Assembly: GCA_003221615.1 (NCBI GenBank)
Contig: QHSQ01000154.1
Span: 1-40,133 of the forward strand
Length of the DNA: 40,133 nt
From: Candidatus Rokuibacteriota bacterium
Lineage (GTDB): Bacteria; Methylomirabilota; Methylomirabilia; Rokubacteriales; CSP1-6
Direction of reading: 5' to 3'
A program made the translations under genes and the position numbers. The notes under the pieces are model-generated. The model had not been told where the DNA came from, ran no database searches, and saw only the letters and a program-made list of their open reading frames with translations. This document shows, in pieces, positions 23,770 through 32,270 of the stretch; within the stretch, counting starts at the first letter, position 1, and the number at the start of each line of letters is the position of its first letter.

Positions 23770-25439
23770 CGTTCGATCCCAGACACCAGAGCCGCGCGCT
23801 CGTGGACGGCCCCGACCGCGCGGCCGCCCGCTCGTACTTCAAGGCGATCGGCTTCACCGACGAGGACCTCAAGCGCCCGCTGGTCGGCGTCGCCCACTGC
23901 TGGATCGAGATCACGCCCTGCAACTGGAACCACCGGAAGCTGGCCGAGAAGGTGAAGGAAGGGATCCGCGCCGCCGGCGGGACGCCGATCGAGTTCAACT
24001 CGATCAGCGTCACCGACGGCATCTCGATGGGCACCGAAGGGATGAAGGCCTCGCTCGTCAGCCGCGAGACGATCGCCGATTCGGTCGAGCTGGTCGTCCG
24101 CGGCCATCTCCTCGACGGCTTCGTCGGCATCTCCGGGTGCGACAAGACGATCCCGGCGATGGTGATGGCGATGGCGCGGCTCAACCTGCCGAGCGTCATG
24201 CTGTACGGCGGCTCCATCGCCTTCGGCGAGTACAAGGGCCGGCGTCTCACGATCCAGGAGGTCTTCGAGGCGATCGGCGCCTTCAACGCCGGCAAGATCG
24301 ACGCCCGCGAGCTGAACGAGATCGAGAGCCGTGCCTGCCCGGGCGCCGGCGCCTGCGGGGGCCAGTTCACGGCCAACACGATGTCGACCGCGTTCGAGAT
24401 GCTCGGCGTGTCGCCCATGGGGTTCAACGGGGTCACGGCCGTCGACCCGCGCAAGGAAGAGGTCGCCTTCGAGACCGGGAAGCTCGTGATGGAAATCTTG
24501 AAGAAGGGCCTCCTGCCGCGCCACATCATCACGCGGAAAGCGCTCCACAACGCGATCGCTGGCGTGATGGCGACGGGCGGCTCGACCAACGCGGTCTTGC
24601 ACCTGCTCGCCATCGCCAAGGAAGCGGGCGTCAAGCTCGCCATCGACGAGTTCGACAAGATCTCGCGCAAGACACCGCTCCTGGCCGACATGCGGCCCTG
24701 GGGTAACTACACGGCGCCCGAGATGCACGACGCGGGCGGCATGGGCGTCGTCGCCAAACGGCTCCTCGACGCCGGGCTCATCGACGGCGACGCGCCGACC
24801 GTCACCGGCCGGACGATCGGCGAGGAGGCGCGCGCCGCGCGCGAGGCGCCGGGCCAGAAGGTGATCCGCCCGCTTTCCGATCCGCTCAAGCCCGAGGGTG
24901 GGCTCGCGATCCTCTGGGGCAATCTCGCTCCCGACGGGTGTGTGGCCAAGATCTCGGGGCAGAAGCGGGATTTCCATCGCGGTCCGGCCCGCGTGTTCGA
25001 GCGCGAGGAAGACTCGTTCGCCGCTGTGAAGGCCGGGAGGATCAAGCCCAACGACGTGATCGTCATTCGCTGGGAGGGCCCCAAGGGCGGGCCGGGCATG
25101 CGCGAGATGCTGCACGTGACGGGCGCGCTCCAGGGCGCCGGCCTCGGCGACACCGTCGCGCTGATGACCGACGGGCGCTTCTCCGGGGCGACCCACGGCT
25201 TCATGATCGGCCACATCGCGCCCGAGGCCGCCGAGGGCGGCCCGATCGCGGCGCTCAGGAACGGCGACACGATCGTGATCGACATCAAGAAGCGCAAGCT
25301 CAACGTCGAGCTCTCGGCCGCCGAGATCAAGAAGCGTCTCAAGAGCGTCAAGCGGCCGAAGCCGCGCTACACGTGGGGCGTGCTGGCCAAGTACGCGCGG
25401 CTCGTCTCCAGCGCATCCGATGGCGCCGTCACCGGCTGA
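23766..25439 (+). CDS. ilvD: Dihydroxy-acid dehydratase
   Basis: 557 residues, full length for IlvD, the Fe-S dehydratase of branched-chain amino acid synthesis (or a related sugar-acid dehydratase). The cluster ligands Cys52 (PCN), Cys125 (GCDKT) and Cys197 (CPGAGACGG) are present, and Lys127 is the carbamylated magnesium ligand. NSISVTDGISMGTEGM and the late DGRFSGATHG loop are typical. The start overlaps the previous stop (ATGA). The usual ilv neighbours are absent and two MaoC-like proteins lie upstream, so a catabolic role is also possible. Confidence 0.93.
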   Translation: MTFDPRHQSRALVDGPDRAAARSYFKAIGFTDEDLKRPLVGVAHCWIEITPCNWNHRKLAEKVKEGIRAAGGTPIEFNSISVTDGISMGTEGMKASLVSRETIADSVELVVRGHLLDGFVGISGCDKTIPAMVMAMARLNLPSVMLYGGSIAFGEYKGRRLTIQEVFEAIGAFNAGKIDARELNEIESRACPGAGACGGQFTANTMSTAFEMLGVSPMGFNGVTAVDPRKEEVAFETGKLVMEILKKGLLPRHIITRKALHNAIAGVMATGGSTNAVLHLLAIAKEAGVKLAIDEFDKISRKTPLLADMRPWGNYTAPEMHDAGGMGVVAKRLLDAGLIDGDAPTVTGRTIGEEARAAREAPGQKVIRPLSDPLKPEGGLAILWGNLAPDGCVAKISGQKRDFHRGPARVFEREEDSFAAVKAGRIKPNDVIVIRWEGPKGGPGMREMLHVTGALQGAGLGDTVALMTDGRFSGATHGFMIGHIAPEAAEGGPIAALRNGDTIVIDIKKRKLNVELSAAEIKKRLKSVKRPKPRYTWGVLAKYARLVSSASDGAVTG

Positions 25440-26091
25440 GCCTCGACCGGGCGATTCGGGCGAGGAGCTCAGCGCGGCGTTTCTCGAGCGTTTCACGGCC
25501 GAGCCGCTCGGTGAGCTGACCGTTCTCGACGCGGGGACCGGCTCGGGGCGAGTGGCGCTGGCGCTGGCGCCGCTCTGCCGCGCGGTCGTCGGCGTCGATC
25601 GCGATGCCCGCGCGATCGACGAGGCGCGGCGGAAGGCCGCCGCCGCGAAGCTCTCCAACGTCCGCTTCGTCGTCGGGGATGTCGAGGTCGAGGAGTACGT
25701 GCCGTTCAAGCCCGACGCGGTCGTCGCCTATCTCTGCATGTCCGATGCGATCGCCGAGCGGGCGAGCCGCGCGCTCAAGCCCGGCCAGGTCTTCGCCTTC
25801 GTCGCGCTTCACAACGACCAGTGGAAAGAGACGGGCCGGCCCTCGCGCTTCGCGTACGGCGAGACGGGCGTACGCCGGCTCCTCAAGCGCACGGGCTTCG
25901 CGGTCGAGCATCTCGAGGTCGAGCGCGAGGTCAAGGCGTTCGCCTCGGTCGAGGAAGGTCTGGCGGCCGCAATCGGGCTCCAGGAGCGATGGAAGGTCGA
26001 CGGCCGCTGGTTCAAGTACGTGAAGTTCCTCGAGGACGGCGGGCGCACGCTCACGCGCGCCCAGCTCGTGGTGAAGGCGCGCAAGACGTGA
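25420..26091 (+). CDS. SAM-dependent methyltransferase
   Basis: 223 residues. The class I motif is VLDAGTGSGRVALALA (about 36-51), followed by VVGVDRD with the acidic end of strand 2 and VRFVVGDVEVEEY with the strand-3 Asp. The start overlaps the end of ilvD by 20 bases with no ribosome site, so coupling is likely. The C-terminal third (RRLLKRTGFAVEHLEV) is the usual last strand pair. The substrate is unknown. Confidence 0.85.
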   Translation: MAPSPAEPRPGDSGEELSAAFLERFTAEPLGELTVLDAGTGSGRVALALAPLCRAVVGVDRDARAIDEARRKAAAAKLSNVRFVVGDVEVEEYVPFKPDAVVAYLCMSDAIAERASRALKPGQVFAFVALHNDQWKETGRPSRFAYGETGVRRLLKRTGFAVEHLEVEREVKAFASVEEGLAAAIGLQERWKVDGRWFKYVKFLEDGGRTLTRAQLVVKARKT

Positions 26092-27137
26092 GCCTGGTCG
26101 GCCTCGCGCTCGGCACGGTGGTGAAGGCGCGCGCGCGCGAGCTCGGCTTCGATCGTGTCGCGATCGGCTCTGCCGAGCCGCCGGAGCACGGCGACGCGCT
26201 CGAGGCGTGGCTCGACGCCGGATACGCCGGCACGATGAGCTATCTCGACCGCGGTCGCGCCGACCGGCTCGACCCTGCGCGCCTGCTACCGGGCGCCCGC
26301 TCGGTCGTCGCCGTCGCGATGAGCTACAACCCGGGCAGCAGCACCGAGAGCCAGGACGACTGGCGACCCGTCTCGCGCTACGCCCGGGGGCGCGACTACC
26401 ACGACGTGATCCGGCCTCGCCTGGTCGAGCTCGGCGAGTTCATCGGCTCGGCCTCCGGCGCCCGCGTCGCGAGCCGGGCCGCGGTGGATTCGAGCGCGGT
26501 GCTCGAGCGCGATCTGGCCGCGCGCGCGGGCCTCGGCTGGGTCGGCAAGAACACCAATCTCCTGACGCCCTCGCTCGGCTCCTACTTCTTTATCGGCATC
26601 GTGCTCACGACCGCGGTGTTGCCGTTCGATCAGCGCGAGCCCGATCGCTGCGGGACGTGCAGCGCCTGTCTCGACGCCTGCCCCACGCGCGCGTTCGTCG
26701 CGCCCTACGTCCTCGACGCGCGTCGCTGCATCTCGTACCTGACGATCGAGCACCGCGGCGACATCGCGGGCGATCTCGCCGAGCAGATCGGCGAGTGGGT
26801 CTTCGGCTGCGACGTGTGTCAGGAGGTGTGTCCCTGGAACCGCAAGGCCGAGCCCGGCCACGAGCCGGCGCTCGAGCCGTCCGGCGTGTTCGGCGAGCTC
26901 GAGACCTTGCTCGGGCTCGACCCGGTCGAGTTCCGCGCGCGGTTTCGCGGCTCGGCGCTCACGCGCACGAAGCGGGCGGGGCTCCTGCGAAACGCCGCGA
27001 TCGTGCTGGCCAACCGCGGCGAGCGGCGGGCGGTCGGCGCGCTCAACCGGGCGCTCGGCGACGAAGACGCGGTGGTGCGCCGGGCGGCCGCGTGGGCGCT
27101 CGCGAAGCTCGGCGACAACGGCGAGGCCAGCTCGTGA
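26088..27137 (+). CDS. queG: Epoxyqueuosine reductase
   Basis: 349 residues from a GTG overlapping the previous stop (GTGA); the frame is open further upstream but has no better start. QueG makes queuosine in tRNA by reducing epoxyqueuosine with a cobalamin cofactor and two 4Fe-4S clusters. The clusters are formed by Cys188, 191, 194 and 198 (CGTCSACLDACPT), Cys214 and Cys241, 244 and 248 (CDVCQEVCPW). AAVDSSAVLERD holds the catalytic Asp134, and WVGKN follows. The C-terminus has HEAT-like repeats (RRAAAWALAKLG). Confidence 0.96.
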   Translation: MSLVGLALGTVVKARARELGFDRVAIGSAEPPEHGDALEAWLDAGYAGTMSYLDRGRADRLDPARLLPGARSVVAVAMSYNPGSSTESQDDWRPVSRYARGRDYHDVIRPRLVELGEFIGSASGARVASRAAVDSSAVLERDLAARAGLGWVGKNTNLLTPSLGSYFFIGIVLTTAVLPFDQREPDRCGTCSACLDACPTRAFVAPYVLDARRCISYLTIEHRGDIAGDLAEQIGEWVFGCDVCQEVCPWNRKAEPGHEPALEPSGVFGELETLLGLDPVEFRARFRGSALTRTKRAGLLRNAAIVLANRGERRAVGALNRALGDEDAVVRRAAAWALAKLGDNGEASS

Positions 27138-27526
27138 GAGTCAAGCGACTGGATCACTTCGGTGTCGACGTCGCGGATCTCGGGCGCGCCGAGCGCTTCT
27201 ATCGCGAGGTCCTCGGCATGTCGGTGCAGATGCGCCTGGCGGATCAGGTGGTCATGCGCGGCGGTGACACGTCGTGCGCGCTCTTTCTCAGGCCCGATCG
27301 CGCGCCCGCCGATCTCGAGCACGTGAAGAATCCGCTCGGCAAGAGCCATCATGCGTTCGAGGTCGGGTGGGACGATCTGAAGTCCGCTGAGGCGCTCTTC
27401 AGCGCGCACGGCGTACCGTATCACGCGCCGATCGACTGGGGCGATCACGACTGTCTCTACTTCCTGGATCCCGACGGGAATTTACTGGAGCTCGTGGGCT
27501 ATCGCCCGAAAGGCCAATCGACGTGA
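27134..27526 (+). CDS. VOC-family (glyoxalase/bleomycin-resistance-like) protein
   Basis: 130 residues starting at a GTG that overlaps the queG stop (GTGA). It is a single vicinal-oxygen-chelate unit: RLDHFGVDVADLGRAERFY at the start gives the first metal His, HHAFEVG the central His, and DPDGNLLELVGY the terminal Glu. Family members include glyoxalases, dioxygenases and antibiotic-binding proteins. No further clue to the substrate is visible. It overlaps the next start as well. Confidence 0.9.
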   Translation: MRVKRLDHFGVDVADLGRAERFYREVLGMSVQMRLADQVVMRGGDTSCALFLRPDRAPADLEHVKNPLGKSHHAFEVGWDDLKSAEALFSAHGVPYHAPIDWGDHDCLYFLDPDGNLLELVGYRPKGQST

Positions 27527-29835
27527 CGCACGCGCCAGAGCCAACCGGCTGGGTCGGACGACCGATGCTGCGCCGGGAGGACCGGACGCTCCTGACCGGT
27601 CGCGGGCGGTTCGTCGACGACCTCGCGGCCACCGGCGCGCTGCACCTGCTCCTGGCGCGTAGCCCTCACGCTCACGCGCGGATTCGATCCCTCGACACCG
27701 GCGCCGCGCAGCGAGCGCCGGGTGTCGTCGCGGTCGTCACCGCCGAGGATCTCGGCGCGATCGGGCCGGTTCCGCTCATGCGCCTTGCTCCCGGCACGCT
27801 CGTGCCCGAGTACCCGCTGCTGGCGGCCGGTGTCGTCCGCGCCCAGGGCGTTTCCGTGGCGGCGGTCGTTGCCGAGTCGACCTACGCGGCGGCGGACGGC
27901 GTGGATCGACTCGCGGTCGAGTACGAGCCGCTCGACGGCGTCTCGGATCCCGACGGCGCCCTGGCACCCGGGGCGCCGCAGGTAGTTCCCGTGAGCCGTG
28001 ACAACCGCGCGCTCACCGTGGCGTGGCGCCACGGCGATCCCGACCGCGCGTTCCGCGACGCGGCTCACCGGGTGAGCCTGACCGTCCAGCAGCAGCGCCT
28101 GTGCGGCGTGCCGATGGAGCCGCGCGGCGCGCTCGCCCGCTGGGACCCGGACACCGGCGAGCTCACCGTGTGGACGTCGACGCAGGCGCCGTTCCGGATC
28201 CGCTCGTCGCTCGCGCGCATGCTCGGTCTCGACGAGGCGCGGGTTCGCGTGATCGCCCCCGACGTCGGCGGCGGGTTCGGCGTGAAAGGCGGCCCTTATC
28301 GAGAAGAGGTGCTGGTCGCGTGGCTGGCGCGCCGGCTCGGTCGGCCGGTCAAGTGGATGTCGACGCGCTCGGAAGATCTGCTCACGACCAATCACGGCCG
28401 TGGCGGCAAGTCGACCGGCGAGCTCGCGCTCGACGCGGACGGCCGGATCACCGGGCTTCGCGCGCGCATTCGCCAGCCCCTGGGCTCGAGCCTCGCGGTG
28501 ACGGTGGGCGGGACGCCGCAGAATCACGGGCGCTGCCTGCCCGGATCCTATCTGGTGGAGCACGTCGATATCGAGTCGGTCGGCGTGTTCACGACGACTC
28601 CGCCAGTCGGCGCGTATCGCGGCGCGGGCCGTCCGGAGGCCGCGTTCCTGATCGAGCGGCTCGTCGATGAGGCCGCGCGCTCGCTCCGGGTCGATCCGGT
28701 CGAGCTGCGCCGACGGAATCTCATCCCGAAGGAGCGGTTCCCATTCAAGACCGCGACGGGCCAGGTCTACGACTCGGGAGACTACGCGGAGCTCCTGGAT
28801 CGCACGCTCGCGCTCGCCGACTACGCGGGGCTCCGGCGCGCCCAGGCGGCGCGACGCGCCCGCGGCGAGGTGGTCGGCGTCGGCGTCGCGACGTACGTCG
28901 AGCCCTCGGGGCTCGGCTGGGAGAGCGGGCAGGTTCGCGTCGAGCAGACCGGCGCCGTGCTCGCGGTCACCGGCTCGAGCGCCCACGGCCAGGGGCACGA
29001 GACCACATTCGCCCAGATCATCGCCGACGAGCTCGGCGTCACGCCCGAGGCGGTGACCGTTCGCCACGGCGACACGCACGGCGCGCCGCAGGGGATCGGC
29101 ACGTTCGGGAGCCGGAGCACTGCGCTCGGCGGCTCGGCGCTCGTGCTCGCGGCGCGCGACGTTCGCGAGAAGGCGCGCGCGCTCGCGGCCGGCCTCCTCG
29201 AGGCGGCGCCACAGGACGTCGTCGCGGTCAACGGTGGCTTCGGCGTCGTCGGCGCGCCCGGACGCCGCGTGACCTGGGCGCGCGTGGCCGAGTTCGCCTA
29301 TCGCGGCCAGGGGTTGCCGGCCGGCACCGAGCCGGGGCTCGAGGCGACGCGATTCTTCAGCGCCGAGGGCGAGGTCTGGAGCGCGGGCGCCTTCGTCGTG
29401 TCGGTGCGCATCGACCGTGACACGGGAACAGTGACGCCCGAGCGTATCGTGTGGCTCGACGATGCCGGCACGATCGTGAACCCGCTGCTCGCCGATGGCC
29501 AGCTGGAGGGCTCTCTGGCGCAGGGCTGGGGCCAGGTGATGATGGAAGACGCCGTGCTCGATCGCGACGGCCATCTGCTGAGCGGCACGCTGATGGACTA
29601 CGCCATCCCGCGCGCGGACGACGTCCCGCACGCCGAGATCGGGCACGCCCACACGCCCTCGCCGAACAATCCGCTGGGCGTCAAGGGGATCGGCGAGGCG
29701 GGGACGATCGGGATCCCCCCGGTGATGGTGAACGCCGTCGTCGACGCGCTCGCGCCGTTCGGCGCCACCCATCTCAACATGCCGCTCACGCCCGAAAAGA
29801 TCTGGCGGGCGCTGTCGCCCAGGGGCCGGGGGTGA
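27523..29835 (+). CDS. Xanthine dehydrogenase/CO dehydrogenase-family molybdenum-binding large subunit
   Basis: 770 residues starting at a GTGA overlap. This is the molybdenum-cytosine-dinucleotide subunit of a molybdenum hydroxylase: GRPMLRREDRTLLTGRGRFVDDL at the start (quoted in part elsewhere), PDVGGGFGVKG near 246-256, AYRGAGR at 364-370, GHGQGHET-like AHGQGHETTF, and the C-terminal GVKGIGEAGT with the catalytic Glu. AYRGAGR is the signature of the form-II/CoxL-like clade rather than true CO dehydrogenase (AYxCSFR). The FAD and 2Fe-2S subunit genes usually next to it are not in the window. Confidence 0.93.
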   Translation: MTHAPEPTGWVGRPMLRREDRTLLTGRGRFVDDLAATGALHLLLARSPHAHARIRSLDTGAAQRAPGVVAVVTAEDLGAIGPVPLMRLAPGTLVPEYPLLAAGVVRAQGVSVAAVVAESTYAAADGVDRLAVEYEPLDGVSDPDGALAPGAPQVVPVSRDNRALTVAWRHGDPDRAFRDAAHRVSLTVQQQRLCGVPMEPRGALARWDPDTGELTVWTSTQAPFRIRSSLARMLGLDEARVRVIAPDVGGGFGVKGGPYREEVLVAWLARRLGRPVKWMSTRSEDLLTTNHGRGGKSTGELALDADGRITGLRARIRQPLGSSLAVTVGGTPQNHGRCLPGSYLVEHVDIESVGVFTTTPPVGAYRGAGRPEAAFLIERLVDEAARSLRVDPVELRRRNLIPKERFPFKTATGQVYDSGDYAELLDRTLALADYAGLRRAQAARRARGEVVGVGVATYVEPSGLGWESGQVRVEQTGAVLAVTGSSAHGQGHETTFAQIIADELGVTPEAVTVRHGDTHGAPQGIGTFGSRSTALGGSALVLAARDVREKARALAAGLLEAAPQDVVAVNGGFGVVGAPGRRVTWARVAEFAYRGQGLPAGTEPGLEATRFFSAEGEVWSAGAFVVSVRIDRDTGTVTPERIVWLDDAGTIVNPLLADGQLEGSLAQGWGQVMMEDAVLDRDGHLLSGTLMDYAIPRADDVPHAEIGHAHTPSPNNPLGVKGIGEAGTIGIPPVMVNAVVDALAPFGATHLNMPLTPEKIWRALSPRGRG

Positions 29836-29844
29836 TCCGCGTGA

Positions 29845-29850
29845 TAGAAT
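29845..29850 (+). promoter_or_regulatory. Extended -10 box of the def gene
   Basis: TGATAGAAT holds an extended -10 (TGn then TAGAAT) ending 10 bases before the def ATG, with no Shine-Dalgarno between. It is a probable leaderless start. Confidence 0.45.
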
Positions 29851-29860
29851 TCAACGTGCT

Positions 29861-30409
29861 ATGGCGATTCTGAAGGTCGCGCGGCTCGGGCATCCGGTGC
29901 TTCGAAAAGTCGCTGAGCCGGTCGATCCGGCGTCGATCCGGACGCCCGCGATCCAGCGGCTGATCGACGACATGATCGAGACGATGCGCGAGTACGACGG
30001 CGCCGGGCTGGCGGCGACCCAGGTGCATACGCCCAAGCAGATTGCGGTCATCGAGGTGCTCGGTAATCCGCGCTACCCGGACGCGCCGGCGGTGCCCCTG
30101 ATGGTCCTCGTCAACCCGATCGTCACGCCGCTCACCGAGGAGATGGAGGAGGGTTGGGAGGGCTGTCTCTCGGTCCCCGACATGCGAGGGATGGTGCCCC
30201 GCTACACCTCGGTGCGCCTGCAGTGCCTCGACCGGGAGGGCCAGAAGATCGACGTCATCGCGAAGGATTTCTTCGCGCGCGTGTGCCAGCACGAGACCGA
30301 CCACCTGAACGGCATGGTCTATCTCGATCGCATGCGCAATCTCTCCACGCTCTCCTTCGTCGCCGAGTGGAACAAGCACTGGCTCGGCATCCGTGAACAA
30401 GACGACTGA
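29861..30409 (+). CDS. def: Peptide deformylase
   Basis: 182 residues. It removes the formyl group from new proteins. The three family motifs are present: GAGLAATQ (47-54, with Thr in place of the common Pro), EGCLS (100-104, Cys102 binds the metal) and QHETDH (143-148, His144, Glu145 and His148). Length and order are those of a standard deformylase. It starts an operon-like run with a receiver-like protein (17-base overlap) and a ferritin-like protein; fmt is not adjacent. Confidence 0.95.
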   Translation: MAILKVARLGHPVLRKVAEPVDPASIRTPAIQRLIDDMIETMREYDGAGLAATQVHTPKQIAVIEVLGNPRYPDAPAVPLMVLVNPIVTPLTEEMEEGWEGCLSVPDMRGMVPRYTSVRLQCLDREGQKIDVIAKDFFARVCQHETDHLNGMVYLDRMRNLSTLSFVAEWNKHWLGIREQDD

Positions 30410-30776
30410 TCCCGGCTTGGCCGGGGACGGTGAGGCGTGTGTCCTCGCCGTCGTCAGTGATCTGTTCTTCGTCGCTCGCATCCGAGAGACCGGTCGGCTC
30501 ACCGGTGTCCGGGTCGAGTTCGCGCGCACCCCCGAGCAGGTCGATGCCGCGCTCGCCCGTCTCCCACGGCTCGTCCTGGTCGACCTGACGGCCGGGTACG
30601 ACTACGAGCGGCTCTTCACGGCGCTCGCCGGCGGCCGTTCGCCCGTGCTCGGATTCACGACCCACGCGCTGGGCCGACAGACCCAGCCCTGGCACTCGCG
30701 GTGCGATCGGGTCGTGACCAAGGAGACGCTCACCCAGGAGCTGCCGCGTCTCCTGAAGGAAGGAGTCATCGCATGA
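30393..30776 (+). CDS. Receiver-like (CheY-fold) single-domain protein
   Basis: 127 residues from a GTG that lies inside the end of def. The pattern fits a divergent response-regulator receiver: Asp23 after the first strand (AVVSDLFF), Asp64 at the phosphorylation position (LVLVDL), Thr89 or Thr90 (GFTTHAL) and Lys110 (RVVTK). The acidic pair at the first position is reduced to one Asp. There is no output domain and no kinase nearby. It ends overlapping the next ATG. No named family is recognised; a pseudo-receiver is possible. Confidence 0.65.
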   Translation: MNKTTDPGLAGDGEACVLAVVSDLFFVARIRETGRLTGVRVEFARTPEQVDAALARLPRLVLVDLTAGYDYERLFTALAGGRSPVLGFTTHALGRQTQPWHSRCDRVVTKETLTQELPRLLKEGVIA

Positions 30777-31432
30777 CCGCACAGGAGTTCGTCCGCCAGC
30801 TCGACGGAGACAACCAGCGTCGGCTCAGCCTGCTGGCGCCGGCCGACACCCTGAAGCCCGAGGTCGAAGGCGACCTGAACGTCCTCAACTTGTTGAAGGT
30901 GGCGCTCCGCAACGAGATCGAGGCCACCGAGATCGCGGCGCGCTGGCTCGTGACCACCGACGACGTGGATGTGAAGCTGGCGCTCGCCCGCCAGGTCGGC
31001 GACGAGGCCAAGCACTACCGGATGATCGCCGACCGGCTCCGCGCGCTCGGCTTCGACGCGAAATCGTTCGATCCGCTCGCCAAGGGCTACGGCCCGTTGT
31101 TCCAGTACCTGGACACGCTCACGACCACGGTCGAGCGAGTCGCGGCCGGCCAGTTCACCCGCGAGGCGATCGCGGTCGTGAAGAACCGGCAGTTCATCGA
31201 ATTCTGCGAGCACGCTCGTGATCGCGAGACCGCCGCGATGTATCGCGACGTGATCGAGCCGGACGAGCGCTACCACCACGAGCTCGGGCGCACGCTCCTG
31301 CTCCGGCTCGCGACGACACAAGAGGCGCAGGAGGCCGCCATGCGCGCGGCCCGCAAAACCCTGGAGCTCGCCGACGAGCTCCAGAAGAAGGCGCTCGCGA
31401 CGGCGGGCATTCACCACGCCCCGGGCTGCTGA
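30773..31432 (+). CDS. Ferritin-like four-helix diiron protein
   Basis: 219 residues from the ATG at 30773, which overlaps the previous stop and has a GGAAGGAG-like ribosome site (GAAGGAG) upstream. The helices carry metal-binding residues in the right places: Glu48/Glu50 (NEIEATE), Glu78 and His81 (DEAKH), Glu146/Glu152 (EHARDRE) and Glu165 to Glu170 with two His (DERYHHE). It resembles rubrerythrin- or MiaE-like ferritin-superfamily proteins. The C-terminal helix is longer than needed for the bundle. Substrate or storage role is unknown. Confidence 0.82.
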   Translation: MTAQEFVRQLDGDNQRRLSLLAPADTLKPEVEGDLNVLNLLKVALRNEIEATEIAARWLVTTDDVDVKLALARQVGDEAKHYRMIADRLRALGFDAKSFDPLAKGYGPLFQYLDTLTTTVERVAAGQFTREAIAVVKNRQFIEFCEHARDRETAAMYRDVIEPDERYHHELGRTLLLRLATTQEAQEAAMRAARKTLELADELQKKALATAGIHHAPGC

Positions 31433-31440
31433 GCGAGCCG

Positions 31441-32265
31441 ATGAGCCTCGACCGCGCGCTCGACGATTTCCGGGGCCTGGTGAGGGGTTCCGAGATCGAC
31501 CTCGGGGGCGCCGCGCTCGGGGTCGCGCGAATCGAGTATCCCGACCTCGTCGCGGAGCGCTCGCTGGCGCGGCTCGACGAGCTCGCCGCGCGCTCGGCGG
31601 TGGCGAAGATCGAGGATCGCCGACGCGCCCTCGAGCGGCTGAGCGAGTTCCTGTTCGACGAGAAGGGCTTCCGCGGCAACGCCGACGACTACTACGATCC
31701 GCGCAACAGTTGCCTCAACGACGTCCTCGACCGTCAGCTCGGCATCCCGATCACGCTCTCGGTGCTCATCATGGAGGTCGGTCGCCGCGTCGGCCTGGAA
31801 ATCCTGGGCATCGGCCTGCCCGGACACTTCTGCGTGGGGGCGCGCGTGGACGACGAGCTGGTGCTCCTCGACCCGTTCGGCGGCGGCCGCCGGCTCGAAC
31901 GCGCCGAGGCCGAGGCGATCGCCTCGCGCGCCGTCGGCCGCCAGGTCGAGCTCACCGACGCGCACTTCGTTCCGGCGACGAAGGCCCAGATCGTCGTGCG
32001 GATGCTCCGAAACCTCCAGGGGATCTACGTCCGCCAAGAGGACTGGGCCAAGGCGCTCGCGGTCATAGACCGGCTGCTGGTGGTCGAGGCCGACGCGCCG
32101 ATGCACGTGCGCGATCGCGGCACCGTCCTGGTCAAGCTCGGTGATCTGCACCGGGGCGCCTCGGAGTGGGAGCGCTACCTCACGCGGTACCCCCAAGCCC
32201 GTGACGCCGCGGCGTTCAAGGAGGAGCTCCGGCGGATTCGCCAGACTCTCGCCGAACGAAACTGA
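31441..32265 (+). CDS. SirB1-type transglutaminase-like protein with C-terminal TPR
   Basis: 274 residues. A helical N-terminus is followed by a transglutaminase-like core: RNSCLNDVL with Cys91, GLPGHF with His129 and LLDPF with Asp144, the catalytic triad positions. GIPITLSVLIMEV lies between. The last 75 residues form TPR-like helices (AKALAVIDRLLVVEADAP, RYPQARDAAAF). This is the arrangement of the SirB1/YchA family, whose role in bacteria is still poorly known. It follows the ferritin-like gene by eight bases and meets the acyl-CoA synthetase tail to tail. Confidence 0.9.
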   Translation: MSLDRALDDFRGLVRGSEIDLGGAALGVARIEYPDLVAERSLARLDELAARSAVAKIEDRRRALERLSEFLFDEKGFRGNADDYYDPRNSCLNDVLDRQLGIPITLSVLIMEVGRRVGLEILGIGLPGHFCVGARVDDELVLLDPFGGGRRLERAEAEAIASRAVGRQVELTDAHFVPATKAQIVVRMLRNLQGIYVRQEDWAKALAVIDRLLVVEADAPMHVRDRGTVLVKLGDLHRGASEWERYLTRYPQARDAAAFKEELRRIRQTLAERN

Positions 32266-32270
32266 CGCGG

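Noticed and set aside
27499-29772. A 757-codon antisense frame under the molybdenum hydroxylase gene
   Set aside because: Same cause as above; the plus-strand product has complete family motifs.
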